DNA of 47,320 nucleotides from a virus. This document shows, one piece after another, positions 46,168 through 47,320 of this stretch. Made by a program: the position numbers and the translations under genes. The stretch spans positions 1 through 47,320 of the IMG/VR virus record IMGVR_UViG_3300043496_000174; one strand, given 5' to 3'. A model generated the notes under the pieces. The model saw nothing but the letters and a program-made list of their open reading frames with translations. It was not told where the DNA came from and searched no databases. Numbering within the stretch: position 1 is the stretch's first letter; every line of letters starts with the position of its first letter.

Positions 46168-47165
46168 CGACAGCCACACAGTCGATCATCATGGGCGGGC
46201 TGCTGCCGGTCTTCGATGAGTACGAGATCAATCTCAGGGTCGAGTTGGCCACCCGCCTGACCGAGGAAAAAGTGCAACTCGATGGCACAGGCGTAGAGCG
46301 TATCCCTTGGTACTATTACGACCGGGCGCTGATCCTCTACCGGCAGGGACACCGCACCGACGACAGCGACTTGATCAGCAGAGGGCACAAGGCTGCGGTG
46401 ATGTACCGCGACCAGCTTGGAGCCGGTGAGTACCCCATGAATTGGCAGTTCCCGCGCGGTCTAGCGATGCATCATGCGCTGACCGGCAGCGCCGAGACTT
46501 TGGAGTGCCTGAAGGCGATGACCGCCAACTGCTACGCGCCCTACTACCTCGACTACCTCGACGGTTCGCAGCCGGATCGCAATAATCCGAGGGGCACCGA
46601 CAACCGCATCCAGGCGTATATCCTCACCCACTTCTGCGTCCTGCACGGCATGCGGGTGATCGACATCCCCAACCCCTATGGAGACCAGAGAACCTCCACC
46701 GAGATGGCAGTGTTTGTCTTGAACGCCATCCTTGCCAGTCAGGACGCCTACGGCAACTTCGCCGCACACATGAAACAGAAGAGCCCGTTCATGACTGGGC
46801 TGCTGCTCGATGCGCTGCTGCTCTACTACAATCTGGTCGAGACCGACTCCCGCATTCCCAGGGCAGTTGAAAGAAGTGCCGTTTTCATGTGGGACAACTA
46901 CCGCCGGAATGATGCATTCATCTACGATCCCGGCACGATGGTTCCCGGCGATTACAATCGGTTCCCGGCGCCCGATCTCAACATGCTGATCTGTCCGGCA
47001 ATGGCTTGGCTTGGCGGTCCCGGCGGCCTTGATCCTTGGGTCAGTCAGGGCGACACGATCTTCAAGGGCGGGGTCAGGTCCGGTGCCCATGCCGGTGACG
47101 CCAAGCACTTCAACCAGCAGTATTTCCTTGGACCGCAGTACATAGGTTGGCGGGTCAATTCATAA
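46164..47165 (+). CDS. Putative alpha/alpha-barrel protein of unknown function
   Basis: This encodes 333 aa from the ATG at 46164, with GGAGAGGG from the repeat element just upstream. It consists mostly of paired helices (ATRLTEEKVQLDG, IQAYILTHFCVLHGMRVI, FVLNAILASQDAYGNFAAHM, GLLLDALLLYYNLVETDSRI). This recalls an (alpha/alpha)6 toroid such as glycosidases or epimerases. Aromatic and acidic clusters (IPWYYYDRA, YYLDYLDGSQPDR) might form a sugar cleft. I know no named phage family. It is the longest unassigned gene of the rightward arm. Confidence 0.7.
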   Translation: MTTATQSIIMGGLLPVFDEYEINLRVELATRLTEEKVQLDGTGVERIPWYYYDRALILYRQGHRTDDSDLISRGHKAAVMYRDQLGAGEYPMNWQFPRGLAMHHALTGSAETLECLKAMTANCYAPYYLDYLDGSQPDRNNPRGTDNRIQAYILTHFCVLHGMRVIDIPNPYGDQRTSTEMAVFVLNAILASQDAYGNFAAHMKQKSPFMTGLLLDALLLYYNLVETDSRIPRAVERSAVFMWDNYRRNDAFIYDPGTMVPGDYNRFPAPDLNMLICPAMAWLGGPGGLDPWVSQGDTIFKGGVRSGAHAGDAKHFNQQYFLGPQYIGWRVNS

Positions 47166-47239
47166 TGGAAAAGTTGCTGGTAGGCCTGCCGATCTACCTG
47201 ATCCTCGCAAGCCTGATCTACATGTTATTGGCTCTATGA
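47165..47239 (+). CDS. 24-aa single-span membrane peptide
   Basis: The ATG overlaps the previous stop (TAATG). The peptide is MEKLLVGLPIYLILASLIYM followed by LLAL, one membrane helix. It is followed after 17 bp by the gene running across the contig join. Its tight coupling supports expression, though no function is known. Confidence 0.5.
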   Translation: MEKLLVGLPIYLILASLIYMLLAL

Positions 47240-47256
47240 TGAGCCAAGGAGACGCT

Positions 47257-47320
47257 ATGACCAAGCCCAAGAACCCGGACGAGATCAAGGACATCGCCAT
47301 GCAGGCACTGCTCGACGTCG
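47257..47320 (+). CDS. 5' end of the small-terminase-like gene (continues at base 1)
   Basis: The ATG at 47257 has AAGGAG at 47246-47251. The frame reads MTKPKNPDEIKDIA and then into MQALLDV, identical to the frame at 8-241 once the 29-bp terminal repeat is overlapped. It is the true start of the 91-aa product described at 8-241. Confidence 0.75.
   Translation, partial: MTKPKNPDEIKDIAMQALLDV
47292..47320. repeat. 29-bp terminal direct repeat (copy of bases 1-29)
   Basis: The last 29 bases equal the first 29 and allow circular closure. A repeat this short is more likely an assembly overlap of a circular or circularly permuted molecule than a phage terminal repeat, which is usually longer. 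Confidence 0.85.

Noticed and set aside
1-47320. Lysogeny module or integrase
   Set aside because: I found no tyrosine or serine recombinase signature and no excisionase. The HTH genes alone do not establish a temperate lifestyle.
1-47320. tRNA genes
   Set aside because: I saw no cloverleaf with a clear T-loop in the few intergenic gaps. A tRNAscan run would settle this.

Overview
The window looks like the complete genome of a podovirus-like tailed phage of about 47.3 kb. The first 29 bases recur exactly as the last 29 bases, so the contig closes on itself, and one gene (47257-47320 continued at 1-241) reads across the join in frame. The DNA is GC-rich with strong GC3 bias. The protein families suggest an alphaproteobacterial, possibly Rhizobiales, host; this is an inference from family resemblance, since no marker names the host. 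I see no integrase, excisionase, partition gene or tRNA, and two helix-turn-helix genes are the only transcription-factor-like genes. A lytic lifestyle is therefore more likely, but not proven.

Layout: two transcription arms diverge near 34.2 kb and meet at 1.62 kb. The leftward arm first carries a replication block (34.2 to 30.8 kb): a VRR-NUC nuclease, a stand-alone primase-polymerase, an SF3/D5-type helicase and a small Cys/His protein. An iteron-bearing origin candidate lies at 31.3-31.47 kb. After a leftward terminator at 30.43-30.47 kb comes the virion block (29.95 to 1.6 kb): tail stalk, fibre with an S74 chaperone, pectate-lyase-like spike, Ig-like protein, endolysin and holin cassette, large terminase, portal, scaffold, major capsid protein, adaptor, nozzle, two GNAT-like proteins, internal or ejection proteins, and two virion-type peptidoglycan hydrolases. 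There is no tape measure, sheath or tail-tube gene, and the adaptor-nozzle-internal protein order is that of podoviruses.

The rightward arm (34.2 kb to the end, then 1-1.6 kb) begins with a DUF2800/Cas4-like nuclease, a ssDNA-binding-like protein and a family A DNA polymerase. It continues with a Cro-like protein, many small tightly coupled genes (ATGA, GTGA or TGATG overlaps), a SNF2-type helicase, an adenine methyltransferase with an opposing HTH gene, a tandem array of coiled-coil genes, and a small-terminase-like gene across the contig join.

The most unusual segment is 39.0-40.1 kb. Two near-identical sigma70-type promoters with a 17-bp spacer carry an operator-like inverted repeat between -35 and -10. 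Each is followed, at the predicted +1, by the first base of a long RNA stem: one closes a structured RNA of about 254 nt, the other a leader of about 83 nt. A third structured intergenic stretch lies between them. Other points of note are the iteron origin, an array of genes joined by a repeated element that encodes both a PDTGE protein tail and the next gene's ribosome-binding site, and a matching C-terminal tail on two different peptidoglycan hydrolases.
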